In this document: piece by piece, positions 50,401-59,504 of the stretch
Layout of the letters: every line of letters starts with the position of its first letter
Numbering within the stretch: the stretch's first letter is position 1
Assembly: GCA_008828725.1 (NCBI GenBank)
Contig: MEHQ01003606.1
Span: 328,534-392,533 of the forward strand
Direction: 5' to 3'
Source: Saccharina japonica
Taxonomy: Eukaryota > Sar > Phaeophyceae > Laminariales > Laminariaceae
Length of the DNA: 64,000 nucleotides
Notes under the pieces: model-generated
The model's database searches: none
The model's input: the letters and a program-made list of their open reading frames with translations, nothing else
What the model was told of the DNA's origin: nothing
Made by a program: the position numbers and the translations under genes

Positions 50401-50515
50401 GCGACAAGCTTAGCGTGGTTGCAGTTGAGGCTGCATCAGAAGTGGGAGACGCTGACGTGCTGCTCGCAAGAGGCTTGACGAACAGGGTACCGCCAAAACT
50501 CGACGCTGGTGTGGC
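37466..50515 (-). CDS. atypical NAD(P)-binding SDR (NmrA-like) with a long Ala/Lys helical N-terminal region, 5' end missing
   Basis: Eleven exons on the minus strand: 50515-50138, 49021-47984, 47324-46947, 46430-46275, 46085-45973, 44924-44763, 43262-43190, 42172-42092, 40588-40482, 38603-38510, 37642-37466 (stop TAA). All have GT/AG borders and all ten junction phases agree, giving over 900 residues. Order: Ser/Ala-rich segment; NDUFS4-like patch (GWSSFGS, then TLEEAIAFARAQ); about 350 residues of Ala/Lys/Glu helix with five 29-residue repeats (KIKAKNEEAA type); a second linker; then the Rossmann core with the dinucleotide motif VVTGATGRVGQ, VVEGASAVVFCAS, FVLLSSAAVTRPNW, VPIVKLNPLNIL, PYTVVRPCGLND, EDVADVLVRCLG and a C-terminus with STYPVLTQLRPV. 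The core is typical of atypical SDRs related to NmrA and plant HCF173/HCF244. Function and location are not shown; plastid or mitochondrial is possible. Confidence 0.85.
37675..37845. repeat. GAATGAATG simple repeat
   Basis: TGAATGTATT and GGATGAATGAAGGAATGAATG units just upstream of the last SDR exon. Confidence 0.7.
37903..37992. repeat. (AAAGC)n pentanucleotide repeat
   Basis: About 16 near-perfect units, decaying to AACGC/AAGTG at the right end. Confidence 0.95.
39453..39770. repeat. CGATCAGATCAACCCCATG repeat
   Basis: About ten units with the core ATCAGATCAACTCCATGCTGTC, irregular in length, in an SDR intron. Confidence 0.85.
40655..41540. repeat. (GGTTGGTT)n low-complexity tract
   Basis: GGTTGGTTTGTTGATTGG-like sequence, interrupted at about 41005-41270 by a more complex block. 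A pure (TTGA)n to (TTCA)n run lies at 41435-41475. Confidence 0.8.
41712..42135. repeat. 95-bp tandem array seeded from an SDR exon 3' end and donor
   Basis: The end of SDR exon 42172-42092 with its donor (plus strand TTACCTCTCTTAGCTC, then TTTTCGCC and CACGGTGAGGATG) is repeated four more times at spacings of about 95 bases. The copies lie near 41996, 41905, 41811 and 41714. Copies keep CCTCTCTTAGCTC, CGCC and TGACGTTGA-GATG, separated by an intron part TTATTTAA...CTTAACACTACCCCTCGA. Some copies keep a donor-like TTACCTCTC, others have lost it. Confidence 0.85.
42739..42924. mobile_element. MITE family C, copy 1 (CAGGGCT termini)
   Basis: The left end CAGGGCTCTTCACGGGTCA and right end (complement of CAGGGCTGTTCAAGGGTCA) enclose opposed (CGGGT)n tracts. 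hAT-like termini by resemblance; no clear target duplication. A second copy at 50688 is split by another element. Confidence 0.7.
42994..43066 (-). pseudogene. decayed tandem copy of an SDR exon
   Basis: Aligns along its length with functional exon 43262-43190, 196 bases away, including the donor (CTG|GTCAG), the GCAAG acceptor region and CTCCTGT-AAGTGCTG. The copy has in-frame stops (TGA at the Ser codon, then TAA) and substitutions at Asn and Asp codons, so it cannot serve as an alternative exon. The 43262-43190 copy is intact and in phase with both neighbours. Confidence 0.8.
43735..43848. mobile_element. MITE family B, copy 1
   Basis: A 114-base element with ends GAGGACCATAGTAAATAGG and its complement CCTATTTACTATGTTCCTC. 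ATTAC/GTAAT flanks extend the symmetry. Same family as 63885 to the window end. Confidence 0.8.
44460..44502. repeat. (ACATAT)n microsatellite
   Basis: Pure TACATATACATATACATA run. Confidence 0.9.
45340..45505. repeat. tandem repeat of about 70 bp with CTTCAA runs
   Basis: Two to three units of AGTTAG-GATGGGCAAGGCATACGC-GAGGGCG followed by AACTTCAACTTCAACTTG. In the intron after the second Rossmann exon. Confidence 0.75.
45560..45880. other. SDR intron with duplicated GGCCAACATTCCTGTTT motif
   Basis: CAGGCCAACATTCCTGTTTCTGACGATT at about 45619 and GGGCTAACATTCCTGTTTCCTATGATT at about 45769 suggest an old duplication of about 150 bases. No gene. Confidence 0.5.
46440..46900. other. SDR intron, low complexity
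   Basis: AACCAAACC and AAACGACAAACGAAA repeats (46443-46690), then AATGCTTCAATGCTGAACAC-type repeats (46735-46890). Open frames here are compositional. Confidence 0.7.
47385..47980. other. SDR intron, nothing recognised
   Basis: Unique sequence between exons 47324-46947 and 49021-47984. GATGCACGGCAGTG/CATGCACGGCAGTG occurs twice (47483, 47528). Confidence 0.5.
49022..49520. other. SDR intron, nothing recognised
   Basis: AT-rich with short AAGGTTTTCAAAGGTTCTAG repeats at 49235-49275. Confidence 0.5.
49522..49856 (+). mobile_element. tRNA-derived SINE with a different head
   Basis: The body matches the others (CTTCTCGCGATAAACATG, GATCTGAGTTACGACTAGG, ending GGGATGATAAAAAAA). The tRNA-like head (about 49523-49600) differs: A box TGGTCTAGTTAGTGG and B box GAGTTCAAACCTC. 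Lies in an SDR intron. Confidence 0.85.
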
Positions 50516-50519
50516 CTGG

Positions 50520-50687
50520 GCGAGAGAGGGAAAACGAGAGGGGGGATTGGGAGGAAAAGTGAAAATTGAGTTACATGCGATGCGACCGTCGAGCGTCAGA
50601 GAGATCCGTCAACGCTCTCTTGTGGAGCGCTGCATCGCTCTGTGCAAACTCGCTGTCTACAGGCATCTGCCAGTACTGTATAGTAAG
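50520..50687. other. GC-rich segment 5' of the first recognised SDR exon
   Basis: Open on both strands over about 30 codons (for example minus MPVDSEFAQSDAALHKRAL from 50668). It might hold an upstream exon or promoter of the SDR gene; no splice phase supports a choice. Confidence 0.3.
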
Positions 50688-51657
50688 CAGGGCTCTTCAC
50701 AGGTCATGACTAGACCCCCGGGTCGGGTTCGGGATTTCATGGGTCGGGTTGGGTTGGGTTGGGTTGGGTCGGGTCGGGTCGGGTCAGGAGGATAAAAAAA
50801 GGGCTTTAGCCAAAATCAGGTACACCTGGTCACTTTAGTGCCAAAAACAGGCACTACACTAAAACCAAGTACAAATCACACGCTAGGACACCTCTCATTG
50901 GCCAGCCTCACATCGTACCTGATTTTGGCATGAAATGGTCAGGTACACCTGGATTTGTCTACTTTGTTTAGCTTTCAACTGATTTTGGCGAATTTTGACC
51001 CAATCAGAGGCCATACGTACACTGTCTCCTATACGCCCGACACGAAGACATCACCACACTACGTACATACGACCCGCCACAACGACTACAGAACGTATCA
51101 TACGCGCGCATACAGCACAATGGACCTGTTGTAATATACCAGGTATTACGTACTGCTGCTTGCTGACACGGGACGGAAAGCGAGCAGTTCAGTCTCAAAT
51201 TAACTCGATGTTTTGTTCGTATGCTATCAATGTGGCTACGACTATATACATACGTATATACCTGGTACAATAATACGGAAATACACGTCGTAGGAGTGAG
51301 TGTGACCACGAAAACAATGAAAGCATACGACAGATATTAATACCCGTACTGAAAATATCATACCACATTAAAATTTATCAAGAGTTTGGAGAACACGCAC
51401 ATTCGCTATCATTCTGCTGTTCAGGCGCAAATTCAAAAGTGTAGGTTTGATTATTTCTCACAGCCCAAAAGTCCTGAGAAACACCGTTCGTGGCGTGCGT
51501 TTTTTACTTGGTTTTAGTAAATACCTGATTTTGACTCAAGTGGATCAGGTATACCTGATTTTGGCAGTTGTCCTTATAAAAATATCACGGTTCGGGCCGG
51601 TCACCCTGACTCGACCCTACCCGACCCGTGAGGTGTGATCACCCGTGAACAGAGCCT
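50688..51657. mobile_element. MITE family C, copy 2, split by a later insertion
   Basis: The left half (50688-50800) begins CAGGGCTCTTCACAGGTCAT and runs into (GGGTC)n. The right half (51576-51657) contains ATATCACGGTTCGGGCCGG and ends with the complement of AAAGGCTCTGTTCACGGG. Joined, the halves follow the order of the copy at 42739. Confidence 0.75.
50801..51575. mobile_element. non-autonomous Mutator-like element, copy 2, nested
   Basis: Terminal repeats, left GGGCTTTAGCCAAAATCAGG and right the complement of GGACAACTGCCAAAATCAGG, continue through GTGCCAAAAACAGGCACT. Both flanks are ATAAAAA, a target duplication of at least 7 bases. Its end layout matches 19937-20564. It interrupts MITE family C copy 2 and is therefore younger. 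Confidence 0.75.
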
Positions 51658-51765
51658 TTCAATTACCTACCTGGTATCATATTCATACGAGCGAATGCGA
51701 GTTTCTAATTTACACGGCGCCAAAAAGTAGGGACTCCTTTTGAGCTGGCTGATTCCATATACCGA

Positions 51766-51819
51766 CCGATCGACCGACAGACCGACCGACCGACCGACCG
51801 ACCGACCGACCGACCGAGA
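51766..51819. repeat. (CCGA)n microsatellite
   Basis: ACCGACCGACCG, about 13 units. Confidence 0.95.
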
Positions 51820-51979
51820 TTCACCAACGCACACAATTTGACGACAGTTACGAATACCCTGCTGTGCGAGTTCCTATTAACAGCAACAGCCTTATCTTAG
51901 GCCGAAGCAGAACGTGGATGCTGGCTTCGTGATACCTTTGATGTAGGTTGGCGCGAGCACAACTTCGCTACAGTATACA

Positions 51980-52153
51980 GTACAGGACACCTACTAAGAA
52001 ACAGGAAATCTAGTCCAGGCTGGGTTTCATATTTGAGAGGGGGTGCTTTCTACACTAATTTCAAGATAATAACTCCCGAATTTCTTATTTTCCTCTGAAT
52101 GTCAGCCTGGCTTTCTTATTAGCCTGTTTCTTGTTAGGTGTCCTGTACTGTAC
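51980..52153. mobile_element. MITE family D, copy 1
   Basis: The ends GTACAGGACACCTACTAAGA and TTGTTAGGTGTCCTGTAC form terminal inverted repeats of about 26 bases. The interior has CATATTTGAGAGGGGGTGC. A reverse-oriented relative lies at 59273-59463. Confidence 0.8.
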
Positions 52154-52227
52154 ATATCGTAGCGCCAGCATATACTTCAAGAGGGTGGTGGCTTGGAACC
52201 TACCAGGTATTTGATATGGGCTCGGTC

Positions 52228-52545
52228 GCCCCGGTGGTCTAACTGGTAGCCACGAAGCCTTTTGGGCCGGATGTCGAGGGTTCGATTCTCCCCATGGAGG
52301 TTTTTATTCTCAAATGACACCGACTGTCGAGAGCGCATATTATAGCGTGGGTAAGCAAACTTCGACGAGAGTTGACGAGGGAAGAAAGTACTGAAATCTT
52401 CTCGCGATAAAAATGCAAAGCAAGAACCGTAGTGGGGGAGGAGAGAGAGGAGCCTACTTTGTGACCCCGGATCTGAGTTACGACTAGGGAGGGAGAAAGA
52501 CGGAAGTGCGAAGATAATAAATGGGATGGACAAAAATAAATAAAA
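52228..52545 (+). mobile_element. tRNA-derived SINE, full length
   Basis: The head begins GCCCCGGTGGTCTAACTGG (A box) with B box GGTTCGATTCTC. The body is nearly identical to 10564-10883 and the tail is GGATGGACAAAAATAAATAAA. The high identity indicates recent activity. Confidence 0.9.
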
Positions 52546-53289
52546 TGTGTAGCCCAACGGAGTAATGGCCCTTTAGGGGGGTCATAGCCCATATGTTGGC
52601 ACACATCTCAAAAGCATTGCGACTTTTCAGGTACCTAACATCCTGTACTCATGTACCAGGTATCATGATATCATGATTCTTCCGAAGGCAAGTTGCATAC
52701 CAGGTATACCAGTAATATAACACATCACACATGTTATATCGTACGTAAGGCAAGCCATGCTCACCGCACCCACCCGCGGCGGTCGTTCCAACTATGAATA
52801 CAGTCACATCAATCAGTAGTTTATCGGTACTCGTATCCCAGGTATGTCATGCCATATGTACGAGGCACAGGAAAGCGGCGAACCAGGTACTACTGTACCG
52901 GTTTGCAAGATGGTACCAGGGTAACACGCCATGTAGACCGTAGACTTATTACAACTGCTGCACAGCACACCAGGCACGTAGTAGTACGAATATCTATACT
53001 GCGGTACAACACACAAAGCTGCTCAACACATAGAACGACTTACTTAAAACCTCCCTAAAGATCTCGAAACGCGGAGGTTCCTACCGCCATCTCTGTCTAT
53101 GGTTCCTGCCAGGCTCACATCTCTCGTGTACTGTACTTTGCAGAGGCCACGTTTGAGCCAAACCGAGCTACTCGTACTATCCGACTACTGATGCTGCACG
53201 TCTCAGCAGCAGCAGTGCGTTCGATAACAAGAGATCATGTCTGCTATTATAGCTGTTCTGCTGTGTATCGTTTCTGTACGTAAGTGAGA

Positions 53290-53640
53290 TGAAGCCAGCG
53301 TGGTTTGAGGCAGGATACCTTCAGCAGACATATCGAGAGCAGCACGGCGCAGCTCCCCCTCCACATGGCGGGCTTGACGTGTGAGTGCTGAGCTGTCGAG
53401 GGCCTCCAAGCTTCTACCGCAGTAGCCTTGGACGTCGAAGTTGTACCTGGTGCTCCAGAGTTGAACAGTTGGCGAAAAAGGATCGCAGGGGTTTCTAACT
53501 ATATTTGCCGCTACAGAGCGGGGACGCTATCGACAGTCCCGTTCGCGAGCAAAAAAAGAGAGGCAACAGCGCAACAGCACGCTGCTTTGGATGGCTTGAA
53601 TCTTTGCGTCGCGCTCAAGAAGTCGTCGGCCACGTAGGTG
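53290..53640. other. coding-like block, strand unresolved
   Basis: Minus: 53510-53319 is open for 63 codons between an acceptor (CTCTGTAG) and a donor (GAAG|GTATCC) and includes SLEALDSSALTRQARHVEG. Its phase would accept the signal-peptide exon at 60602-60527. Plus: a frame starting after CTACCGCAG (53412) runs to the stop at 53635-53637, including APELNSWRKRIAG and LDGLNLCVALKKSS. An upstream plus frame reads MKPAWFEAGYLQQTYREQ. Both strands look protein-like and no family was recognised. Confidence 0.35.
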
Positions 53641-53780
53641 ATCAATCGTGCCCGAAAAGGGGGTTCTGAAGTTGCCATGCCCGCGCGATCGATATGTTTA
53701 CCCTTCACCCACAACACAATTCTGTATCATGATCGTTCATGCTTTGATCGTTATCGTTCGTGTTTTCTGAGAGTGGAGCA

Positions 53781-54046
53781 ACCGATTCAAACGGATTGGC
53801 AGCCCTACAGTACCAGTAGTATGATACGCCCCACGAGCTACTGCCAGCACTGCACGGCATCATGTTATATGTGCCACACGCCACAAGAAGCTCAACACAT
53901 CTCCTCTGCGGCTACCGATTCAAACGGATTGGCAGCCCTACAGTACCAGTAGTATGATACGCCCCACGAGCTACTGCCAGCACTGCACGGCATCATGTTA
54001 TATGTGCCACACGCCACAAGAAGCTCAACACATCTCCTCTGCGGCT
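53781..54046. repeat. perfect 133-bp tandem duplication
   Basis: Units 53781-53913 and 53914-54046 are identical by eye (starting ACCGATTCAAACGGATTGGC, ending CACATCTCCTCTGCGGCT). The length is not a multiple of three. Perfect identity means very recent, or an assembly artefact. Confidence 0.9.
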
Positions 54047-54689
54047 AGCATGCGCAGGACGAAAGGCATTGCTGCTGCAAAGGAATATCCCGTGGCGCGA
54101 AGGGCAGAAGATATGACCACCGTGTGCCACGTACGGGAACAGGCTGTAACGTACCTGGCTTTCTTGGCTACTATTAATACTGCTGTGTACTGCTCGTACA
54201 TACCCGTATCTACGAACGGATTGATTGCTGTTTGTTGCCGTTGGTGAAATACCGGTATGATCCAACAACACAGGCACGAATACTGCTGTACGAGTTTTCT
54301 TCCGCCCGAGTTATGTATGGCCTCCATGCACATGTGTTTGCACGGCAGACCTTGTGATATCTGTGACTGGACAAGGTGTTGAGGACACATTCAACTATGA
54401 GCGCGGTACTCAGGCAGTCACAGACAGGCTCACAGGCTATCTATGTATAATATGCACAGCAGCAGTACCGATACTTCATACAACAAGAAACCGGGAACTG
54501 CTCAGGCTACCGCTGTGGATTGATCGATTTCTTATTCGAGAAAGGGTGCGTTGAATGCTATAACTTCCAGTGTAACCACTCCCGAATCTCTAATTTCCCC
54601 GAAATCTCAAGGTGGGTTTCTTCGTGGGGCCCTTTACGAGAGGGGCGGTACTATACCCCGGCTTGTCATTGTGTGGCAGCGCAACAGTA

Positions 54690-54915
54690 GTGCGCACATC
54701 AGACAGATCACTGATATTTCAGAGGCTGGTAGAATTCATGATCTGTATGATCTACAGTAGCTTCTTATGTTGCCGGGTGGGAGCCGCATACGTAGCAATG
54801 TTTTTCTGGGTTGGGTCTGTACTATACAGATCCTGCACAGCAGCTCATAAACGGAGGTTAGGATCTACTGTAGATGATCTACAGGTCGTGATGTGTCCAG
54901 TGTGCAACAGCAGTA
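54690..54915. repeat. dispersed repeat family E, copy 1
   Basis: Shares with 58255-58470 the order GATCTGTA-GATCTA, CCGGGTGG-AGCCG, ACTAT-CAGATCCTGCACAGCA and AGGTTAGGATCTA-CTGTA. Confidence 0.7.
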
Positions 54916-55439
54916 CATACACTTTAACAGAGTACATATTTTATTTTCTGTGGTTTTCTTCCGAGTGCTTTTGGGTGATCAACGTTGAAGCTCATGCTAC
55001 TAATAGTACTATACACATTGGCGGATGGCGAGGATAATAAAAGTAACCGTATGAATAATAATACAAACAATAGTACGCCGATAGTTCGTTGTTGTACAGC
55101 AGCTGCAGCAGTGTCGACCCACGAGAAAGAAACAGACGAGCGAGAAACCGAGGTGCTACGTACGTGGACGAAATCCTATCATACCCTGGTATAGTATGCA
55201 AGCACCTATCTATGCCACGTATACAAGCCAATGCAACGTTTCCATGATTTGACATTCTTTGGTGCAGCACGTGCCCGCCAAACAAGAAACACCTACGTAT
55301 TCTGAGCAAGGGTAAAGCCTTTACTTCGGGTTTTGAAGGGAAAACGAGGGGGCCGTATATTATACCTAGGTTTTAGAGGGGAAATCGAAGGCGGAGGGGA
55401 CTAAAAAAAAAAACATACGGTACGAGAAGGATCATAACT

Positions 55440-55525
55440 GTTTTTGTTTTTTTACCTCCCATTTCTTATGTTCACCGTCTTCTTTTTATATCTCCATCCT
55501 ACTGCTGAAGTCGTAACTCAGATCG
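55440..55525 (-). mobile_element. old SINE 3' fragment
   Basis: Retains AGTCGTAACTCAGATC after a pyrimidine-rich run. The rest is lost. Confidence 0.45.
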
Positions 55526-56330
55526 CTACCGTACACCGAATCAGTGCTCATACTGCAAGTACGGCGAAGGAGGTTGATCTTAAAGTAGGAGGTGATATAT
55601 CAGATCACGTACCTGGTACAATATACCGAGTACATTCGTCTGCAGCAGGATCGATCGCTGAAAAAGCTAAAGATCACCCACTGCTGTATGTAGGAAGCAT
55701 GCTTATCGTCCCGTCTAGCCAAGAACTGGCCATAGCGCACTCTATTATAGTAAGGTGAACTGTTCGTCAATACGGCAATTTTTTTATGGGACAACCATGA
55801 ATACCAGGCCTGGTACTCTCAAATTCCATCCACTTAATCGATTATTTTGGTTGGCCACGTCATGCGGAGACCCAGAACGATCCAGACGACACGCCTACTC
55901 CAGCCTTACCTACCAATTAACTAATACACCGACAAACGCGTCACCGAACATAACGCCACAAAAACGCAAGCACGCACTCATTCTGGGTACGTACAAGTAC
56001 GTGGGCAGGGCCTCTGACGGTTTCAGCGGTTGCAGTTTTGTTTCCTACCGCCTGCAATCTTGCGATCCTACTACAAACTACAGTACGTAGTAGTAGCCGC
56101 ACAACACCCCAACAATACCGCCATGCAACAGCTAGCTGAGGCAAGGCATCAACATCAATATGCTTGGGGGACAATAGCAACCATCGACCTCAGACACATC
56201 GCATTAAGCGCAGCTATGAGCCATGATTGGACGGTGATGCCGTAGTCGATGTCGGAGAGCAGCTTTCTCCTTCCAATGGCGCCATGACGCCAAGCTGCTG
56301 ATGTGGCCATCTACCTTGAGGACTTGGTAC
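55526..56330. other. no supportable gene
   Basis: Several frames of 60-110 codons on both strands, none with recognisable motifs or consistent splice sites. Confidence 0.4.
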
Positions 56331-56535
56331 CACGCTGATGACTTGGGATCTTCACACGGTAACCCTTGATCCTTTCATCAACTTGGTCCCTTGATGACTC
56401 CATCCCTTGATAACTTGACCTCGATCCCCCCTTTGACTACTTGATTCCTTGATCGCACGGCAGCACCTGGTGCCTTGATTGTCTGGCAACTTGATCACTT
56501 GGTAACCTGATCACTTGATCTTGGTCTCGGTGAAG
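56330..56535. repeat. CTTGATCACTTGG repeat
   Basis: Irregular CCTTGATGACTT/ACTTGATCACTTGGTAACC units. Confidence 0.8.
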
Positions 56536-56686
56536 ACGACATGTTGTCGAACAACGGGATCGTACTGCAACAGTCCGAGCAACAGAAAGACAAAGAGCAC
56601 GAGCAACCAAAACAAAAAGAGGTGTTAGACTTCGAGAGGCGTTAGACGATCTTCTTGGTTTTCGCCTCGCCCATTAGATAAAACAC

Positions 56687-57018
56687 ATGGACTTTTCGAA
56701 ACTGTTAGGGATAAAAGAAAGACAACGTGTGGCTCACAGTGACAAACGTGTCCCCCACGAGTCGCAAAGGCGGAACATCATATGTCGAAATACTGCGTGC
56801 ACTACTTGGTACTGTTTTGCGATGGTAGAGGAAACTCTCGAGGTGGAATCAATCGACACTCGACAAAAGGTAGCGCCGTGTGGCATTGCCCGTGTCCAAA
56901 CGGGCAGCACTACAGTACGTTATACCAGGTATGTGCCGTAGTATACGGCAAGTCATGGGAAAACGACGGCAACAACTTTGCTCGTGAAGTTACGCGCGAA
57001 AGAAAATTCGCCCACTGA
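56687..57018 (+). other. unrecognised coding-like segment
   Basis: An ATG frame at 56687-56941 (84 codons, MDFSKLLGIKERQRVAHSD) overlaps a frame at 56782-57018 with WHCPCPNGQHYSTLYQ. Composition is protein-like but no family, splice phase or partner is known. Confidence 0.25.
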
Positions 57019-57339
57019 CTGGTGCGCTGCAGCATAACCTCGATATCTGTTATTTTTTTTTTCTCTCTGCGTTTAATATATTATACATAGCGATACTCTC
57101 CATCGGTTTGCACGCGAGTGTGGCGTATATCGAACATTGTGGAGAAATACTTTTCGTCTACAAGCCAAGTAAAAACCCTCAACGCCAACTGCGGCAGTAC
57201 ACTACCAATACGAGTATATGCTACCAATATACTGGTACAATATACGCACCTGGTACAGGTATTGACGTATAGTATTGTACGTGCCAGGTATGGTACCATA
57301 GAGCTATAGAGCCCCCCAAACATAGTATTATATCGAAGT

Positions 57340-57903
57340 TATCAGCACATACAGTAGTGCGCATTGAAATATCCTGCGTGGAGCAAGGGCAAGCGTAACT
57401 CGAGCACCAGCGACGGTAAAGACCACCGCAACAGGAGCCGCTTCTCCACCACCACCGCCACCACCACCACGCCCCGCCCCGCGCCGGGCGCCGCGACAGC
57501 GACCGTTTTGGTGTGAAAAAAACGATAGAACCAACAGCGGTGCACCAAAGTGGTTTACAGCTCACAACTTACAACAGCAACGGGCCTCCAACTCACGCGA
57601 CGTGGGCGACTTGGTCTCGAAAACGTCGAAAAGTCTCGTGAAAGGTGACAAAGTATGGCATTGCCAGCAGCGGTGCATCAAAGCAGTGTGAGCCGCGACT
57701 GCTGCGAAACAAATCGTCTGAGCCGGACCAATCCTCGGACGTTATGCTCTCAAGAAATCCAGGCAATCGATAGACACCTTTTCCAGTACGATAAAGAGAT
57801 TTCTACGCTAAGGCCCCGCTTCAATCGGCAACACTCCTGGCCTAGAAGAGGACACGATTGGCCGACTTGTCCGACTACGAGAACCTTGGAAAAAAACAAT
57901 TAA
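57340..57903 (+). other. unrecognised coding-like segment with proline run
   Basis: One plus frame stays open for about 100 codons from near 57365 to the TGA at 57691-57693, including VTRAPATVKTTATGAASP, eight prolines and DVGDLVSKTSKSLVKGDK. A second frame from ATG 57655 to 57903 includes EIQAIDRHLFQYDKEIS. The CCACCG tract may inflate openness. No function assigned. Confidence 0.3.
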
Positions 57904-58254
57904 AAAATATACGTACGTACGGGATAAGAGGCAGCATGGTCCCAGTGTTACCCCCTTCACACTTTAAACTGCACCTCCTTTTCGTGGGATACACCCCTCG
58001 GAAATAACGTGGGATACGTTTTGAGGTTGAAAAAGGGTCAGCATACTACACCATTACGTAGAGATGCGGAAGAATGTGTCAAGCGCCCGACTATTACAAG
58101 TAATACTTGTAGCGCTGTTCTGAACATTGTATTTGGTGATGCTTGGTCGCTCACACGTTGTCAATACACGTACTTGCTTCTCTCTCACTTTCTCGGATAA
58201 GAACGCGCGAGTTGACCCTCTTTCACGCTTTCACACATCGGATAGATATCTATT

Positions 58255-58470
58255 TCCCCAGTTCATGATCCAGATCTTTCAGGCAAGATACATTCCTGTT
58301 CTGTAGGATCTGTACGATCTAGCTTGTTCCCGGGTGGAAGCCGTAAAATCTGCATGATCCAGGACATGTTTACTGGTTTGGATGTGTACTATGCAGATCC
58401 TGCACAGCATGTAACTGCAGGTTAGGATCTATCTATCTGTACGAGTAGATGATCTGTCCGACGTGTGCAA
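58255..58470. repeat. dispersed repeat family E, copy 2
   Basis: Counterpart of 54690-54915, with GCAGATCCTGCACAGCATG and AGGTTAGGATCTATC. Confidence 0.7.
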
Positions 58471-58934
58471 GCTTTCCAGAATAATGCCTCCACGAGGGGG
58501 CACCACAACGAGGGGCAATGACGCCACTAGAAAATAATGCCGTAACTAACCCGAACTAGTCCCACGAGTCTAAATCTATTTACGAGTACGAGTATTGGAG
58601 TCTATTGGTACGAGACAGTCTACTGCTGCTGCTGGGGAAACCATATCGATAACCAACATCGAAGCTACTGATAGCATCATACGCCGCCGAAGGGATAACC
58701 CACGTACAGCAGTACGTAAAACGATTCGATTGATATCATACGTATAATGTTGCTGTGCTGCAGTAGACTAGAGCGTCAGAGCCTACCAGGTATCAGGTAT
58801 ACGGTATACAGCAGTATGAGGCAAAGGTGGAGGGAGCTTCGATGACCTGTGACACCATGGTGTGAGTACAACAACAGCAGTCCCTGTTGTCATATTTGAC
58901 ACAGACTGCTTGGTCTTGGCTGTTTCGTTACAGT

Positions 58935-59015
58935 ACAGTAGTGTTAGAGTAGTATTACAGCAGTATTACAGAGTATTACAGCAGTATTACAGCAGCATTA
59001 CAGTATTCCAGTAGT
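58935..59015. repeat. GTATTACAGCA repeat
   Basis: About six imperfect units of AGTATTACAGC. The rest of 58471-59270 shows no gene. Confidence 0.75.
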
Positions 59016-59272
59016 ACAGTAGTATGGGCCCGCCAACAAGAAAGACGAATGTGAGCAAGCCTTACTATTAATACGTGAAACCTTTAGCCTTACTGCTGTG
59101 ACACCATCCTTGAACAACTTTGAGCATACGCTAGTATGTACCAGGTAGGGTTTAGTGTAGCCTTCGCCGCTGAGGACGATTTCTTAATCCAATCATCTTA
59201 TCTTAGCGACCTAAAAAGTGATCCCTATGCTCCTCCTCTTGCCGGTGGGTTCTTTCTTATTCGTGGGCCTCT

Positions 59273-59463
59273 AGTACAGTACAGGCTAATGAGAAATCCA
59301 GGCTAATAAGAAATCCAGGCTAATAAGAAATCCAGGCTGAGCTTTAAAATAAGACATTCGGGAGTCGTTATATTGAAATTAGTGCAGAAAGCACCCTCTC
59401 TCAAATATGAAATCCAGCCTTGACCAGATTTCCTATTTCTTATTAGGTGTCCTGTACTGTACA
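59273..59463. mobile_element. MITE family D, copy 2 (reverse orientation)
   Basis: The right end TTATTAGGTGTCCTGTACTG matches the family terminus. The interior holds GCACCCTCTCTCAAATATGAAATCC, complementary to copy 1. A 19-base unit, GGCTAATAAGAAATCCA, is tandemly repeated three times at the left end. Confidence 0.75.
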
Positions 59464-59504
59464 GTAGTACATGTGTAGGTCTACTCTGTCTACTCGTATA
59501 TCAG

